DNA of 64,000 nucleotides from Photobacterium alginatilyticum. GTDB lineage: Bacteria > Pseudomonadota > Gammaproteobacteria > Enterobacterales > Vibrionaceae. The stretch covers positions 41,340 through 105,339 of the forward strand of contig NZ_RSEJ01000026.1 of NCBI RefSeq assembly GCF_009910675.1, in the 5' to 3' direction. The notes under the pieces are model-generated. The model had not been told where the DNA came from. It made no database searches and saw nothing but the letters and a program-made list of their open reading frames with translations. How positions within the stretch are numbered: position 1 is the stretch's first letter; every line of letters starts with the position of its first letter. Below are positions 25,575 to 34,476 of this stretch, piece by piece. Made by a program: the position numbers and the translations under genes.

Positions 25575-26309
25575 TCAGTGAGAGAAGTTCAGGTGTCGTA
25601 GCTTGATAAAGTTAATGATCCATTGGGTGACAGCTAAATGGTCGGTAGGTTGGCTCAGTGAAAGTAAGGCGTGTTCTGAGACTTGCGGTGGATAGTTATC
25701 ACGTCTTAATTTGATCAGATCGTGGCTGTATTCGGGAGTAAACTCCGGGTGTCCCTGAATACCAAGAAAGTGACTGCCAACCTGAATCATTGCACAGGGG
25801 CAAAATTCACTGCCAGCCAGTACCCGTGTATGCTTGGGTGGTTCAATGACTTGGTCCTGATGGCTGACCAGCAGTGAGTAGCTTTTCTCTTCTGTTGTGA
25901 GCCAGCTATGTTTGCTGACTTCGTCAAGTTGAAGCTCCACCTCGGCAACGCCAAGCCCCCAGCCTTTGTCCGAGCGACAAACCTCGCCGCCAAGTGCCCT
26001 GGCAATCATCTGGTTGCCGAAACAAATGCCGACAAAAGGAATATGTTGTTGGTACAGCTGGTGGATGAAGGCTTCAAACGTGCGGATCCATCTGATGTCA
26101 TCGTAGACGCTGTACTTGCTGCCTGAACTGATATAGGCATCGCACTCATCGAGTGAGCCCGGATATTGGCCGTCGATAACCCGATAGAAGTGGAGTTCGA
26201 TGTCAGAGCCGACCTGGCGAAATAGCTCGCTAAACATTGCCGGATAGTTGCCGTGCTTTTTTTGCAACTCGGGCCTAACGTCGTCACAGAGTAAAATGCC
26301 CAGTCTCAT
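25575..26309 (-). CDS. Class I glutamine amidotransferase-like hydrolase
   Basis: A 244-residue class I amidotransferase domain without a synthase partner. The catalytic nucleophile is Cys in GICFGNQM and the His-Glu pair is in GHPEFTPEY. As the last gene of a minus-strand operon with a glutamine-synthetase-like ligase and two dehydrogenases, it probably removes the gamma-glutamyl group from the oxidised product, like PuuD in putrescine breakdown, though PuuD itself is a different (class I-like, peptidase C26) sequence. It starts 6 bp after the stop of the alcohol dehydrogenase, with GAGG as ribosome site. Confidence 0.85.
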   Translation of the reverse strand: MRLGILLCDDVRPELQKKHGNYPAMFSELFRQVGSDIELHFYRVIDGQYPGSLDECDAYISSGSKYSVYDDIRWIRTFEAFIHQLYQQHIPFVGICFGNQMIARALGGEVCRSDKGWGLGVAEVELQLDEVSKHSWLTTEEKSYSLLVSHQDQVIEPPKHTRVLAGSEFCPCAMIQVGSHFLGIQGHPEFTPEYSHDLIKLRRDNYPPQVSEHALLSLSQPTDHLAVTQWIINFIKLRHLNFSH

Positions 26310-26315
26310 AGTGCC

Positions 26316-27479
26316 TCAGTCAGTTAGCTTGCCGCTAACGGCACGACAAAAGATATCCGCATATTGCGCGGCGTCGAACGAAATAGGATTACCCGGTGCG
26401 GCCGCATCTGATGCCGCCATTTCACCGATACGCTGTGATTGTTGGTTATCGATGCCAATTTCAGCCAGGGTATGAGGAATGCCCAGCTCGTTTCGGAGTG
26501 AGATCACCCAATCCATGACACCGTCAAAGTCAGGTTCGGACAGTGCAAGGTATCGGCCTAGCCTGGCCATTTTCTCATTAATTCTGGGTCGGTTGGCTGT
26601 GAGAACATATGGCATCAGTATGGCATTGAGCAGACCGTGGTGTTGGTTATATACCGCGCCTAATGAATGAGCGAGGGCATGCATTGCGCCGAGTCCTTTC
26701 TGGAAGGCGGTAGCTCCCATTGTGGATGCCACGAGCATTTGGGTGCGGGCCTGAATATTGTTTCCATCGAGATAGGCGACGGGAAGATAGTGCATGATCA
26801 TCCGCATGGCCTCGAGGGAAATGGCCTCGGCCATCGGGTGATAGGACGGAGAGCAGAAGGCCTCCAGATTATGTGACAGGGCATCCATTCCTGTCGCAGC
26901 TGTCAAAGGTTGGGGCAGGGCGATGGACAGAGAAGGATCAAGCAAGACGTGAACAGGCATCATCTTAGGGTGAAAAATGATTTTTTTTACCTGTTGGCTT
27001 TCATCGGTGATGACGGCGGCACGGCCGACTTCCGATCCGGTACCTGCAGTGGTCGGTATGGCGATCACTGGCGCAATAACATTGGCATCGGCTTTCTGCC
27101 AGTTGTCTCCCTTATCTTCAAACTCCCAGAGCGGGAGAGACTGATTCGCTGCCAGTGCAATCGCCTTGGCGGCGTCTATACTGGAACCTCCGCCAAAAGC
27201 AATAATGCCGTCATGTTTTCCTTTCAGATAATGGTGGATCCCGGCTTCGACATTCTGTCCGGTTGGATTTCCCTGAACGCCGTGAAATATCTGAATCTCC
27301 AGATCAGCATGGCGACATTGAGCAAGGGCATTTCGAACCATTTTACTGTCAGCCAGGACAGGGTCCGTTACCATTAAAGGCTTATGGATGCCGGCATCTT
27401 TGCAGTATTGGGCAAGTTGGTCAGAACAATGCTCACCAACGGTAATTGCGGTGGGATAGTGCCAATGTGCCTCGAGCAT
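26316..27479 (-). CDS. Iron-containing alcohol dehydrogenase
   Basis: A 387-residue group III dehydrogenase. NAD-binding GGGSSIDAAKAIAL and AIPTTAGTGSEVGRAAV are present. The metal-binding helix HALAHSLGAVYNQHHGLLNA holds His ligands of the catalytic iron. In this operon, between an aldehyde dehydrogenase and a glutamine amidotransferase, it would oxidise an alcohol to the aldehyde used by the neighbour. That fits an amino-alcohol route better than a polyamine route, for which an amine oxidase would be expected. Intergenic gaps of 5-6 bp on both sides show tight co-transcription. Confidence 0.92.
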   Translation of the reverse strand: MLEAHWHYPTAITVGEHCSDQLAQYCKDAGIHKPLMVTDPVLADSKMVRNALAQCRHADLEIQIFHGVQGNPTGQNVEAGIHHYLKGKHDGIIAFGGGSSIDAAKAIALAANQSLPLWEFEDKGDNWQKADANVIAPVIAIPTTAGTGSEVGRAAVITDESQQVKKIIFHPKMMPVHVLLDPSLSIALPQPLTAATGMDALSHNLEAFCSPSYHPMAEAISLEAMRMIMHYLPVAYLDGNNIQARTQMLVASTMGATAFQKGLGAMHALAHSLGAVYNQHHGLLNAILMPYVLTANRPRINEKMARLGRYLALSEPDFDGVMDWVISLRNELGIPHTLAEIGIDNQQSQRIGEMAASDAAAPGNPISFDAAQYADIFCRAVSGKLTD

Positions 27480-27484
27480 GACGG

Positions 27485-28897
27485 TTACTCCTGAGGGTGC
27501 TTGATGTGAAATGATTTAGGCCGGGTCAGGGTTTCAAACCCCAGTTTTGACAGGGCGCACCCGCGCCCGGAGTGCTTAACGCCCGCCCAGGCAAGCGCCG
27601 GATCAAGGTAGTCGCATCGGTTGACAAAAAACGTACCAACGTCCAGTTGTTCCCCTAGCTTTATGGCCTGCTTGGTATCGCGGGTAAAAATGCTGGCGGT
27701 AAGCCCGAATTCGCTGTCATTCATCAGGGCGACGGCTTCATGATCGGAATGCACTTTCTGTACGGCAACGACAGGGCCGAATGTCTCTTCGGTCATGACT
27801 CGCATCTGATGAGTCACATCAGTCAGCAACTGAGGGGCTAAATAGGGTGTACCCGGTTTGCTGGCCGGAAAGTCGGATTCATTGAGGTGGGCGGTTGCGC
27901 CCATCTCGATGGCCTGCTGGATATGAGCCCTGACAAAGTCGGCTGCGGCGGTTCGCACCAGGGGACCGAGGGTCGTTTCGTATTCGAGCGGCGAGCCAAG
28001 TTGATACGTATGAATTTCCTCTTTGGCACGACTGACAAACTCATCATGAACTGTGGCGTCGACGTAAACACGCTCGATACCGCAGCATGATTGTCCACTA
28101 TTGAACAGAGCGCCATCGATAACAGTGGCTACCGCATGGTCCAGATCGGCATCGGCACGGATATAGGCAGGATCTTTGCCGCCCAATTCCAGCCCGATGT
28201 TGTGGAAGTGGCCGGCAGCTGCTTTCTCGACCATCCGCCCTCCAGAGACCGAACCAGTAAAGACCACATGTTGTATTTGTTCGCTGGCAATAAGCTGTTC
28301 GGTATCAGTATGGTTAAGAAAGAGGTGCTGGAACACGCCTTTGGGCAGCCCGGCCTCATCAAAGGCCTGCTGCAGTCGCTCAGAGCATAGTGGCGTTTGT
28401 GACGAGTGCTTGAGAATCACACTGTTTCCTGCCAGCAGAGCCGGTATGATCGAGTTGATAGCGGTGAGGTAAGGGTAGTTCCAGGGGGCGATGACAAAAA
28501 CCGTGCCGAGGGGCTCATGCTTGATATAACGGGTAAACCCCGGTTTTTCGTTCAGGGTGATAGGCTCAAGCGCCTCGTCGCAGATGGAGATCATATAGCG
28601 AGCACGCTCTTCAACGCCTCTTAGCTCGCTGTTGCTGTAGCGAATCGGGCGTCCCATCATCCAGCTGATCTCGCAGGCAATCATCTCTTTGTGGGTCAGC
28701 AGGGCGTCAATGGCTTTGGTGCAATAGGCTTTCCGTTGTGAGAGCGGTGTTTGTCGCCAGTGACTTTGCGAGATGTTTGCCCGCTCCAGCGTAGCTATGA
28801 TGTCTTCCTGGCTGGCTAACGGCTGGGTGACAACAATGCTATTATCCGCCGGGGAGACAGTTTGTAAGATTGCGTTTTCATCAGGTTGATGTGTCAT
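27485..28897 (-). CDS. Aldehyde dehydrogenase family protein
   Basis: A 470-residue NAD(P)-dependent aldehyde dehydrogenase. Catalytic Cys is in NSGQSCCGIERVYV and the general-base Glu in LELGGKDPAYI; WNYPYLTAINSIIPALLAGN is the cofactor-binding part. ATG 28897 (MTHQPDENA) is preferred: it lies 11 bp after the stop of the ligase and has GAGG upstream, whereas the longer frame from 28942 overlaps that gene. It should oxidise a gamma-glutamyl amino aldehyde, judging by its neighbours. Confidence 0.9.
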   Translation of the reverse strand: MTHQPDENAILQTVSPADNSIVVTQPLASQEDIIATLERANISQSHWRQTPLSQRKAYCTKAIDALLTHKEMIACEISWMMGRPIRYSNSELRGVEERARYMISICDEALEPITLNEKPGFTRYIKHEPLGTVFVIAPWNYPYLTAINSIIPALLAGNSVILKHSSQTPLCSERLQQAFDEAGLPKGVFQHLFLNHTDTEQLIASEQIQHVVFTGSVSGGRMVEKAAAGHFHNIGLELGGKDPAYIRADADLDHAVATVIDGALFNSGQSCCGIERVYVDATVHDEFVSRAKEEIHTYQLGSPLEYETTLGPLVRTAAADFVRAHIQQAIEMGATAHLNESDFPASKPGTPYLAPQLLTDVTHQMRVMTEETFGPVVAVQKVHSDHEAVALMNDSEFGLTASIFTRDTKQAIKLGEQLDVGTFFVNRCDYLDPALAWAGVKHSGRGCALSKLGFETLTRPKSFHIKHPQE

Positions 28898-28908
28898 GCC
28901 TGCTTGCC

Positions 28909-30276
28909 TCAGATGATTTCGAAGTAGCGGTTGAGTTCCCAATCAGTAACATGCTTTCTGAATTCTCTGTCTTCCCATTCTCGGGATGCTGCAAAATGGT
29001 CCACAAAGGCATCACCAAACAGCTCGCGAGCTGCCTGCGACGCTTTGAAGCGCTGGGTGGCATCCCATAGGGTACGAGGTAATTCCAGCTCTTCAGGGTG
29101 AGGCTGCTCATAGGCATTGCCGGTAACAGCGTCATAGGGCTCCCATTCCCTTGCAATACCATACAGGCCTGAGCCCAGGGCAGCGGCTAGGGCAAGGTAG
29201 GGATTGGCGTCTGCGGCGCCAATTCGGTATTCAATTCGCTGGCTTTTGGCAGAGCCTGAAATTACTCGAAGGGCAGTGGTTCGGTTCTCGATCCCCCAGG
29301 TGGCATCAGTAGGCGCCCAGAATCCCGGGATCATCCGGCTGTAGCTGTTGACGGAGGGTGCAATCATACACAACAGTTCGGGCATCAGCCGTTGCTGGCC
29401 GGCGAGAAAATGCCGTTGGGTTTTACTCATGGTATGGGGTTGGCTTGAGTCAAAAAAAGCTGACGAACCGTCTTTGTTCATTAATGAAAGGTGAATATGG
29501 CCGCTCTGACCGGGATAATCATTGCTCCACTTCGCCATGAAGGTCGCCAGTAAATTCTGCTTTTGCGCCAGCACTTTCATGTAAGTCTTAAATAGTGCAG
29601 CCTTGTCTCCTGCGGCTTCGGCGTGGTCAACGGCAATCGCAGCTTCGATCACACCGGGCCCCGTTTCCGAGTGGATCCCCTCTATCGGAAAATCCATGGT
29701 TTCGGCCATGGCAAGAATGCTTTTGTATAAATCCGAGTAGGTTGAGTTACGGATCATGGAATAGCCAAACCAGTCGGGGGTGACGGTTTCTAAGTTTCTG
29801 AAGCCTTTCTCTCTGGCGGAGTGCGGGGTTTCATTGAAGAGAAAAAACTCATACTCAAGGGCGGCTATGGCATCAAAACCCATCTCTCCGGCTTTGTCGA
29901 TTACTCTTCTTAGCATGGCTCTGGGGCAAATCGATTCAGCCGGACCGGCAAATTCTGCAATAAATAACAACATTCCGTCTTCATCGAGGACGTCTCGGCA
30001 ACTACCTGGAATAATACGAACGGGGGCATCGGGGTAGCCGGTATGCCAGCCGGTGTATTGGGTATTGTCATAAAGCTGATCTTTGACATCCCATCCAAGG
30101 ACGACGTCACAAAAGGCGAACCCGTGCTCGAGAGAAGAGAAAAATTTGTTTTTGGACATGTATTTGCCGCGCATGACACCGTCATTGTCAAATAACCCGA
30201 CTTTGACGTGTGTGAGGCCGCGGTCGTTAATAATGGCTTTGGCGTCGTCGATCGTCTTGACGTCTCTTGGTTCCAT
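28909..30276 (-). CDS. Glutamine-synthetase-family gamma-glutamyl-amine ligase
   Basis: A 455-residue GS-fold enzyme. Metal- and ATP-site motifs are EYEFFLFNETP, EGIHSETGPGVIEAA, SGHIHLSLMNKDG and RTTALRVISG with EYRIGAADANPYLALAAAL. It lacks the housekeeping GlnA context and heads an operon with aldehyde dehydrogenase, alcohol dehydrogenase and amidotransferase, which is the setting of gamma-glutamyl ligases acting on putrescine (PuuA), isopropylamine (IpuC) or ethanolamine (GlnA4-type). It would link glutamate to an amine with ATP. The amine is unknown; absence of a PuuB-like oxidase and presence of an alcohol dehydrogenase favour an amino alcohol (inference). Confidence 0.9.
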   Translation of the reverse strand: MEPRDVKTIDDAKAIINDRGLTHVKVGLFDNDGVMRGKYMSKNKFFSSLEHGFAFCDVVLGWDVKDQLYDNTQYTGWHTGYPDAPVRIIPGSCRDVLDEDGMLLFIAEFAGPAESICPRAMLRRVIDKAGEMGFDAIAALEYEFFLFNETPHSAREKGFRNLETVTPDWFGYSMIRNSTYSDLYKSILAMAETMDFPIEGIHSETGPGVIEAAIAVDHAEAAGDKAALFKTYMKVLAQKQNLLATFMAKWSNDYPGQSGHIHLSLMNKDGSSAFFDSSQPHTMSKTQRHFLAGQQRLMPELLCMIAPSVNSYSRMIPGFWAPTDATWGIENRTTALRVISGSAKSQRIEYRIGAADANPYLALAAALGSGLYGIAREWEPYDAVTGNAYEQPHPEELELPRTLWDATQRFKASQAARELFGDAFVDHFAASREWEDREFRKHVTDWELNRYFEII

Positions 30277-30486
30277 ATTGCAGGCATCCCTGTTAACTGT
30301 AAGAGCAGCCGGATAATCTTGTTGGTGCCTTATGAGTTTCCTAAGTCGTCTTAAGCTCAGCTTGGCTCAATAAGGTTTTATAGGTGGCTGATATATTTAA
30401 CGTAGGAAGGCGAAGGGTATTCGTCAACTTAAGGAAGGCAGGGATTTGCCTTACGCTATAGTTAGCGGTGAGGAGAGGAGGCGCCG

Positions 30487-31890
30487 ATGAAACGTATTCC
30501 TGAGCCCTTTCGGATAAAAATGGTAGAGCCTATTCGGATGACAACGTTGGCGGATAGGCAAGAAGCTCTCATGCTGGCGGGATATAACCCCTTTGCGCTG
30601 AGAAGCGAAGATGTTTACATCGATCTGCTGACCGACTCCGGTACCGGTGCTATGAGTGATTCACAATGGGCCGGATTAATGCTGGGTGATGAGGCTTATG
30701 CGGGTTGCCGTAATTACTTCCACCTTCAGGCTGCTGTTGAAGATATTTTTGGCTACCATGACTTTGTTCCGACACATCAGGGACGTGGTGCCGAGCAGAT
30801 ACTGTTTCCGTGCCTGGTTGAGAAAATGCGGCAAGAACGCGGTGGCACGCAACCGGTATTTCTTTCGAATTTCCATTTCGATACCACGGCTGCCCATGTG
30901 GAGTTGTCTGGGGCCGTGGCCATTAATTTAGTGGATGATAGGGCATTTGATACTGAGCTTGCCTATGACTGGAAGGGCAATATTGATCTAGAGAAACTGA
31001 AAGCATGTATTGCTCATTATCACGCGGAGAATATTGCGGGGATCATTGTCACTATAACCTGTAATAGTACAGGGGGACAGCCGGTGTCAATGGACAACCT
31101 GAAAGCGGTTTATCAGGTAGCCAGGCAGTATCAAATTCCGCTGATCATGGATTCGGCCAGATTCTGTGAGAATGCCTGGTTTATCAAACACAGGGAAGCT
31201 TGTTATCAGGACCATTCGATTAAACAGATTGTTGCTGAGATGTACCAGTATGCCGACATGCTAACGCTGTCAGCTAAGAAAGATCCTATGGTTAATATCG
31301 GTGGGTTATGTGCTATTCGCAATGATCGAGCCTTGTTTCAGGATGTGCAAACCCGCTGTGTACCGATGGAAGGTTTCATTACTTACGGCGGTATGGCTGG
31401 CAGGGATATGGAGGCGCTTGCACGCGGTCTCTATGAAGGGTTAGATGAAGATTATCTGACCTACAGAATTAAGCAGGTTGAGTACCTCGCTTATCGGTTA
31501 CAGCAGGCCGATGTACCGATCCAGTTACCTGCCGGTGGTCATGCTGTTTTTGTCGATGCAAAAAAGATAGTGCCGCATATCCCGGCAGAACAATTTCCTG
31601 CTCAGGTATTATGTAATGCGTTGTATCTGGAGGCCGGGATCCGTGCGGTTGAAATAGGATCACTGCTAGCTGGTCGTGACCCTGTCACAAAAAGGCAAAA
31701 ACCATCACCTGTGGAGTTTTTGCGTCTTACCATTCCCCGCCGCGTATATACCAATGATCATATGGATTATGTCGCTGACGCGTTGATCAATGTAGTCCGT
31801 CAGGCGAATAACTTATCCGGACTGGAGTTTGAGTACGAAGCGCCGGTACTTAGGCATTTTACCTCGACATTTAAACTAGTGAGCGGATAG
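30487..31890 (+). CDS. tnaA: Tryptophanase-family beta-eliminating lyase
   Basis: A 467-residue PLP lyase of the tryptophanase / tyrosine phenol-lyase family. DVYIDLLTDSGTGAMSD, HQGRGAEQI and SAKKDPMVNIGG (PLP Lys265) are family hallmarks. At the two places that separate the enzymes, this protein has Asp132 (FHFDTT) and Val388 (RAVEIGS), as in tryptophanase; tyrosine phenol-lyase has Thr and Arg there. Some other stretches (MSDSQWAG, EAYAG, YGGMAGRDMEALA) look more like the lyase for tyrosine. It should form indole or a related product, pyruvate and ammonia. No TnaC-like leader peptide is visible. It diverges from the gamma-glutamyl operon. Confidence 0.85.
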   Translation: MKRIPEPFRIKMVEPIRMTTLADRQEALMLAGYNPFALRSEDVYIDLLTDSGTGAMSDSQWAGLMLGDEAYAGCRNYFHLQAAVEDIFGYHDFVPTHQGRGAEQILFPCLVEKMRQERGGTQPVFLSNFHFDTTAAHVELSGAVAINLVDDRAFDTELAYDWKGNIDLEKLKACIAHYHAENIAGIIVTITCNSTGGQPVSMDNLKAVYQVARQYQIPLIMDSARFCENAWFIKHREACYQDHSIKQIVAEMYQYADMLTLSAKKDPMVNIGGLCAIRNDRALFQDVQTRCVPMEGFITYGGMAGRDMEALARGLYEGLDEDYLTYRIKQVEYLAYRLQQADVPIQLPAGGHAVFVDAKKIVPHIPAEQFPAQVLCNALYLEAGIRAVEIGSLLAGRDPVTKRQKPSPVEFLRLTIPRRVYTNDHMDYVADALINVVRQANNLSGLEFEYEAPVLRHFTSTFKLVSG

Positions 31891-32045
31891 CTCAAAATTC
31901 GCGAACAAATCAGTACAATCCGTGATGTTACTTCCAATAAGTGCAAGGTTTAGCTTCCCTTAGCTGTTACTGACTATATTCAAAGTAAATCAAGTAATTA
32001 GTAAGCATCCTAACCAATAATCGCGATGGAGAAGGGGGCACGACA

Positions 32046-32864
32046 ATGATGCGTTCAACTTTATGGATGAAGTGCTTTTCAGTGTTATGTTTGTTGTGTG
32101 TATGGTCGGCAAGTGCCTATTCAGCGAAGCTTGTTTTTTCGGAAGAAGGGGAAACTGTTAATGCGTTGACGCTGAGGGCAATGAAAAAACAATTACTGAC
32201 ACATCAGATAGATATTTATGATCCCCAATACAAGAAAAACAAGCGATATCTGGCCTTTGCCCTGCATGATGTTATGGCATTGGCTTACGGAAAATCGTGG
32301 GAAAGTAAGCTGAGTACCGATGTTAAGTTTGTGGCGCTTGATGGCTACCAGGCAGTTTCGCCTTTCGATAAACTGTTAGAACAAGGTGGCTATATCGTAT
32401 ACCGAGATGCGGAGCAGCCTGACTGGGAACTCATTGGTCACAACCAGTCAAACCCCGGGCCTTTCTACATGGTCTGGACTGGCGACAAGCAGACACCTAA
32501 GCAAGCCTACCCATGGCCTTATCAGTTGGCGGTAATTGATACGGTTGAGTTTAAGAATCAATACCCGGCATTGTACCCTCAGCAAGTTAAAGAAACGACG
32601 AATGTATTTGCCGGATTCAAATTATTCAAAGACAGGTGCATGAAGTGCCACGCATTAGATCAGCAAGGGGGAAAGGTTGGTCCTGATTTGAATGCCCCAA
32701 TGAATATCCTCGTCTATCGAAGTCCCGAGATATTGCGGGAGTACATTCGTCAACCATCGAAATTCCGCTATACCCAAATGCCTGATCATACCGATCTTAG
32801 CTTCCAGCAAATTGATAGTATCCTGGAATATTTGGCCTACCAGGGCAAAGCCGCTAAACGTTGA
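32046..32864 (+). CDS. Exported c-type cytochrome protein
   Basis: A 272-residue protein with a signal peptide (MMRSTLWMKCFSVLCLLC ... SAYSA). The first ~170 residues contain DVMALAYGKSWES and GPFYMVWTGDKQTP, a pattern like molybdopterin-oxidoreductase-type domains but short. The C-terminal domain has CMKCH (Cys198, Cys201, His202) for covalent haem c and a later Met (TQMPDHTDLS) as the likely second ligand. It should carry electrons in the periplasm. There is no obvious partner enzyme next to it. A GA-rich ribosome site lies before two adjacent ATGs (32046 and 32049). Confidence 0.83.
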   Translation: MMRSTLWMKCFSVLCLLCVWSASAYSAKLVFSEEGETVNALTLRAMKKQLLTHQIDIYDPQYKKNKRYLAFALHDVMALAYGKSWESKLSTDVKFVALDGYQAVSPFDKLLEQGGYIVYRDAEQPDWELIGHNQSNPGPFYMVWTGDKQTPKQAYPWPYQLAVIDTVEFKNQYPALYPQQVKETTNVFAGFKLFKDRCMKCHALDQQGGKVGPDLNAPMNILVYRSPEILREYIRQPSKFRYTQMPDHTDLSFQQIDSILEYLAYQGKAAKR

Positions 32865-33018
32865 ATACCATTTTTAAATGGGGAGACTCAACGTCCAGTA
32901 AGCTCAGCAGGATTGCTGAGCTTATCGATTGAAACTGCGTGATAAAAAGTAGTTTTCCGCTATTCCTAACTGTGTTCCAATACAAAAATAATAATAGTTA
33001 GTTGTAAAGGAAGTCCTT

Positions 33019-33705
33019 ATGTCTCTGATCATTCCCATGGTGATCTTTATGCAGCAGCGCATGGCTGAAGCAGGCAATGCCGAGGATGCAAAGGCGATGC
33101 AGGCATATATGAAGACGGACCAGCCGTTTTATGGTGTAAAGGCACCGGAACGTCAGGCCATTTTTAAACAGGCTCGCGAGCACACTAAAGTCGGCACATT
33201 TACAGATTATAGCCGCCTGGTTCTCTGGCTTTGGTCAGGAGAGAATCGGGAGGAACAGTATTTGGCTATGGATGTTGCCGAATACTATAAAGCCTTTCGC
33301 ACTAAGGAAGCATTTGAAATCTACGAGGAGATGCTTCTAGAGGCTGACCATTGGGATACCGTAGATAAAATTGCATCTAACCTTATCGGAGGCCTGGTTA
33401 AAGAACACAGAGAGCTGGAGGAAAAGCTCAGAGAGTGGCGTGTATCCGATAACATGTGGTTGCGCCGAGCTTCGTTGCTGGCCCATCTCAAGCATAAGTC
33501 TGAGACGAATGTCCCTTTACTGGAAGAGACTATCTTGATGCTGGCAGATGAAGAAGAGTTCTTTATTCGAAAAGCGATTGGCTGGGTGCTGAGAGAATAT
33601 TCCAAAACCGATCCTGATTATGTCTCAGGGTTTGTAGCGCGCAATGAAGGTAAGCTATCTGCACTAAGCAAGAAAGAAGCATTAAAAGTGATTGAAAAAG
33701 TGTAG
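33019..33705 (+). CDS. DNA alkylation repair protein, AlkD-like
   Basis: A 228-residue all-helical HEAT-repeat protein of the AlkC/AlkD family. Typical stretches are FYGVKAPERQAIFKQ near residue 38, DHWDTVDKIASNLIGGL, NMWLRRASLLAHLKHK and EEFFIRKAIGWVLREYSKTDP. AlkD excises N3- and N7-alkylated purines from DNA without base flipping; the Trp and Asp in DHWDTVD and the WLRR motif line the DNA-binding groove. AAGGA precedes ATG 33019. It is followed by a terminator and stands alone. Confidence 0.9.
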   Translation: MSLIIPMVIFMQQRMAEAGNAEDAKAMQAYMKTDQPFYGVKAPERQAIFKQAREHTKVGTFTDYSRLVLWLWSGENREEQYLAMDVAEYYKAFRTKEAFEIYEEMLLEADHWDTVDKIASNLIGGLVKEHRELEEKLREWRVSDNMWLRRASLLAHLKHKSETNVPLLEETILMLADEEEFFIRKAIGWVLREYSKTDPDYVSGFVARNEGKLSALSKKEALKVIEKV

Positions 33706-33726
33706 CGCCCAGGTACTGATATTGAA

Positions 33727-33752
33727 AAAGGCCATCTTGAGATGGCCTTTTA
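33727..33752. terminator. Terminator after the AlkD-like gene (bidirectional)
   Basis: AAAGGCCATCT-TG-AGATGGCCTTT, flanked by A's and T's, between two converging genes. Confidence 0.8.
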
Positions 33753-33780
33753 ACGTCTGGGTGGTACCGTCCGGCTTCGT

Positions 33781-34476
33781 TTAGAAGTGCAGGCGGATCA
33801 CAGATTCAGCGACACAGCCCGGACGGCGCACGCCCTCAATCTCAACGGTTAGTTCCTGAACGATTTCAAGTCCACGCTTGATAGGTGTAACAGACTGAAT
33901 TTTAGTGCTGGCACGTACACGGTTACCTGCTTTTACCGGATAAGGGAAGCGTACCTGATTCAACCCGACATTAACGGTCATCTTCGCCGTCGGGAACTTC
34001 TGGTTGTCTGGATCAACACTATCAGTCAGCACAGAAAGTAGCGACAGAGTTAAAAAGCCATGGGCAATCGTGGTTTTAAAAGGTGACTCTTCGGCCGCAC
34101 GCTCTGGATCGGTGTGGATCCACTGATGGTCCTCAGTAACATCTGCGAAGCTGTTAATACGGTTTTGATCGACTGTCAGCCATTGACCGACATGAATGAC
34201 TTCACCAAGGGTGTCATTCAACTCATTGAACAGTTTTTCCGCTTCAGGCTTCATTACGATTGGCGCAGGCTGGGCAACAGGCTCAGCAGGTGCTGCTATA
34301 TCGTCATTGGATGCCAGTTTATGATCTTTTATTAAAAGACCGATTTGGCTATTGTTTGCCTTATTTCTAAGCTCAAGCCAGTAGTCACGCAGGGAAGGTG
34401 ATAGGAAATCTTTAAGTTCGAACGGATGTACTGAAAGAACATCACGCTTCTGTTTAAAAAAATCGACTACATTCAT
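33781..34476 (-). CDS. MaoC-family (R)-hydratase with N-terminal extension
   Basis: A 231-residue protein. The C-terminal ~140 residues are a MaoC hydratase: INSFADVTEDHQWIHTDPERA carries the catalytic Asp and His, and IAHGFLTLSLLS follows. This type hydrates enoyl-CoA to (R)-3-hydroxyacyl-CoA, feeding fatty-acid or polyhydroxyalkanoate metabolism. The first ~80 residues (FFKQKRDVLSVHPFELKDFLSPSLRDYWLEL, then a Pro/Ala linker) are an extra domain unlike PhaJ and perhaps a protein- or granule-binding helix region (inference). No pha genes are adjacent. Confidence 0.87.
   Translation of the reverse strand: MNVVDFFKQKRDVLSVHPFELKDFLSPSLRDYWLELRNKANNSQIGLLIKDHKLASNDDIAAPAEPVAQPAPIVMKPEAEKLFNELNDTLGEVIHVGQWLTVDQNRINSFADVTEDHQWIHTDPERAAEESPFKTTIAHGFLTLSLLSVLTDSVDPDNQKFPTAKMTVNVGLNQVRFPYPVKAGNRVRASTKIQSVTPIKRGLEIVQELTVEIEGVRRPGCVAESVIRLHF

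Noticed and set aside
25575..30276. Classical Puu putrescine pathway
   Set aside because: There is no PuuB-type oxidase or PuuP permease, and an iron alcohol dehydrogenase takes the place of the oxidase.
30277..30486. TnaC leader peptide ahead of the tryptophanase-like gene
   Set aside because: No short frame with the conserved Trp-Asn-Pro context is visible in the 210-bp spacer.
30487..31890. Annotation as tyrosine phenol-lyase
   Set aside because: The two specificity positions are Asp and Val, as in tryptophanase, not Thr and Arg.
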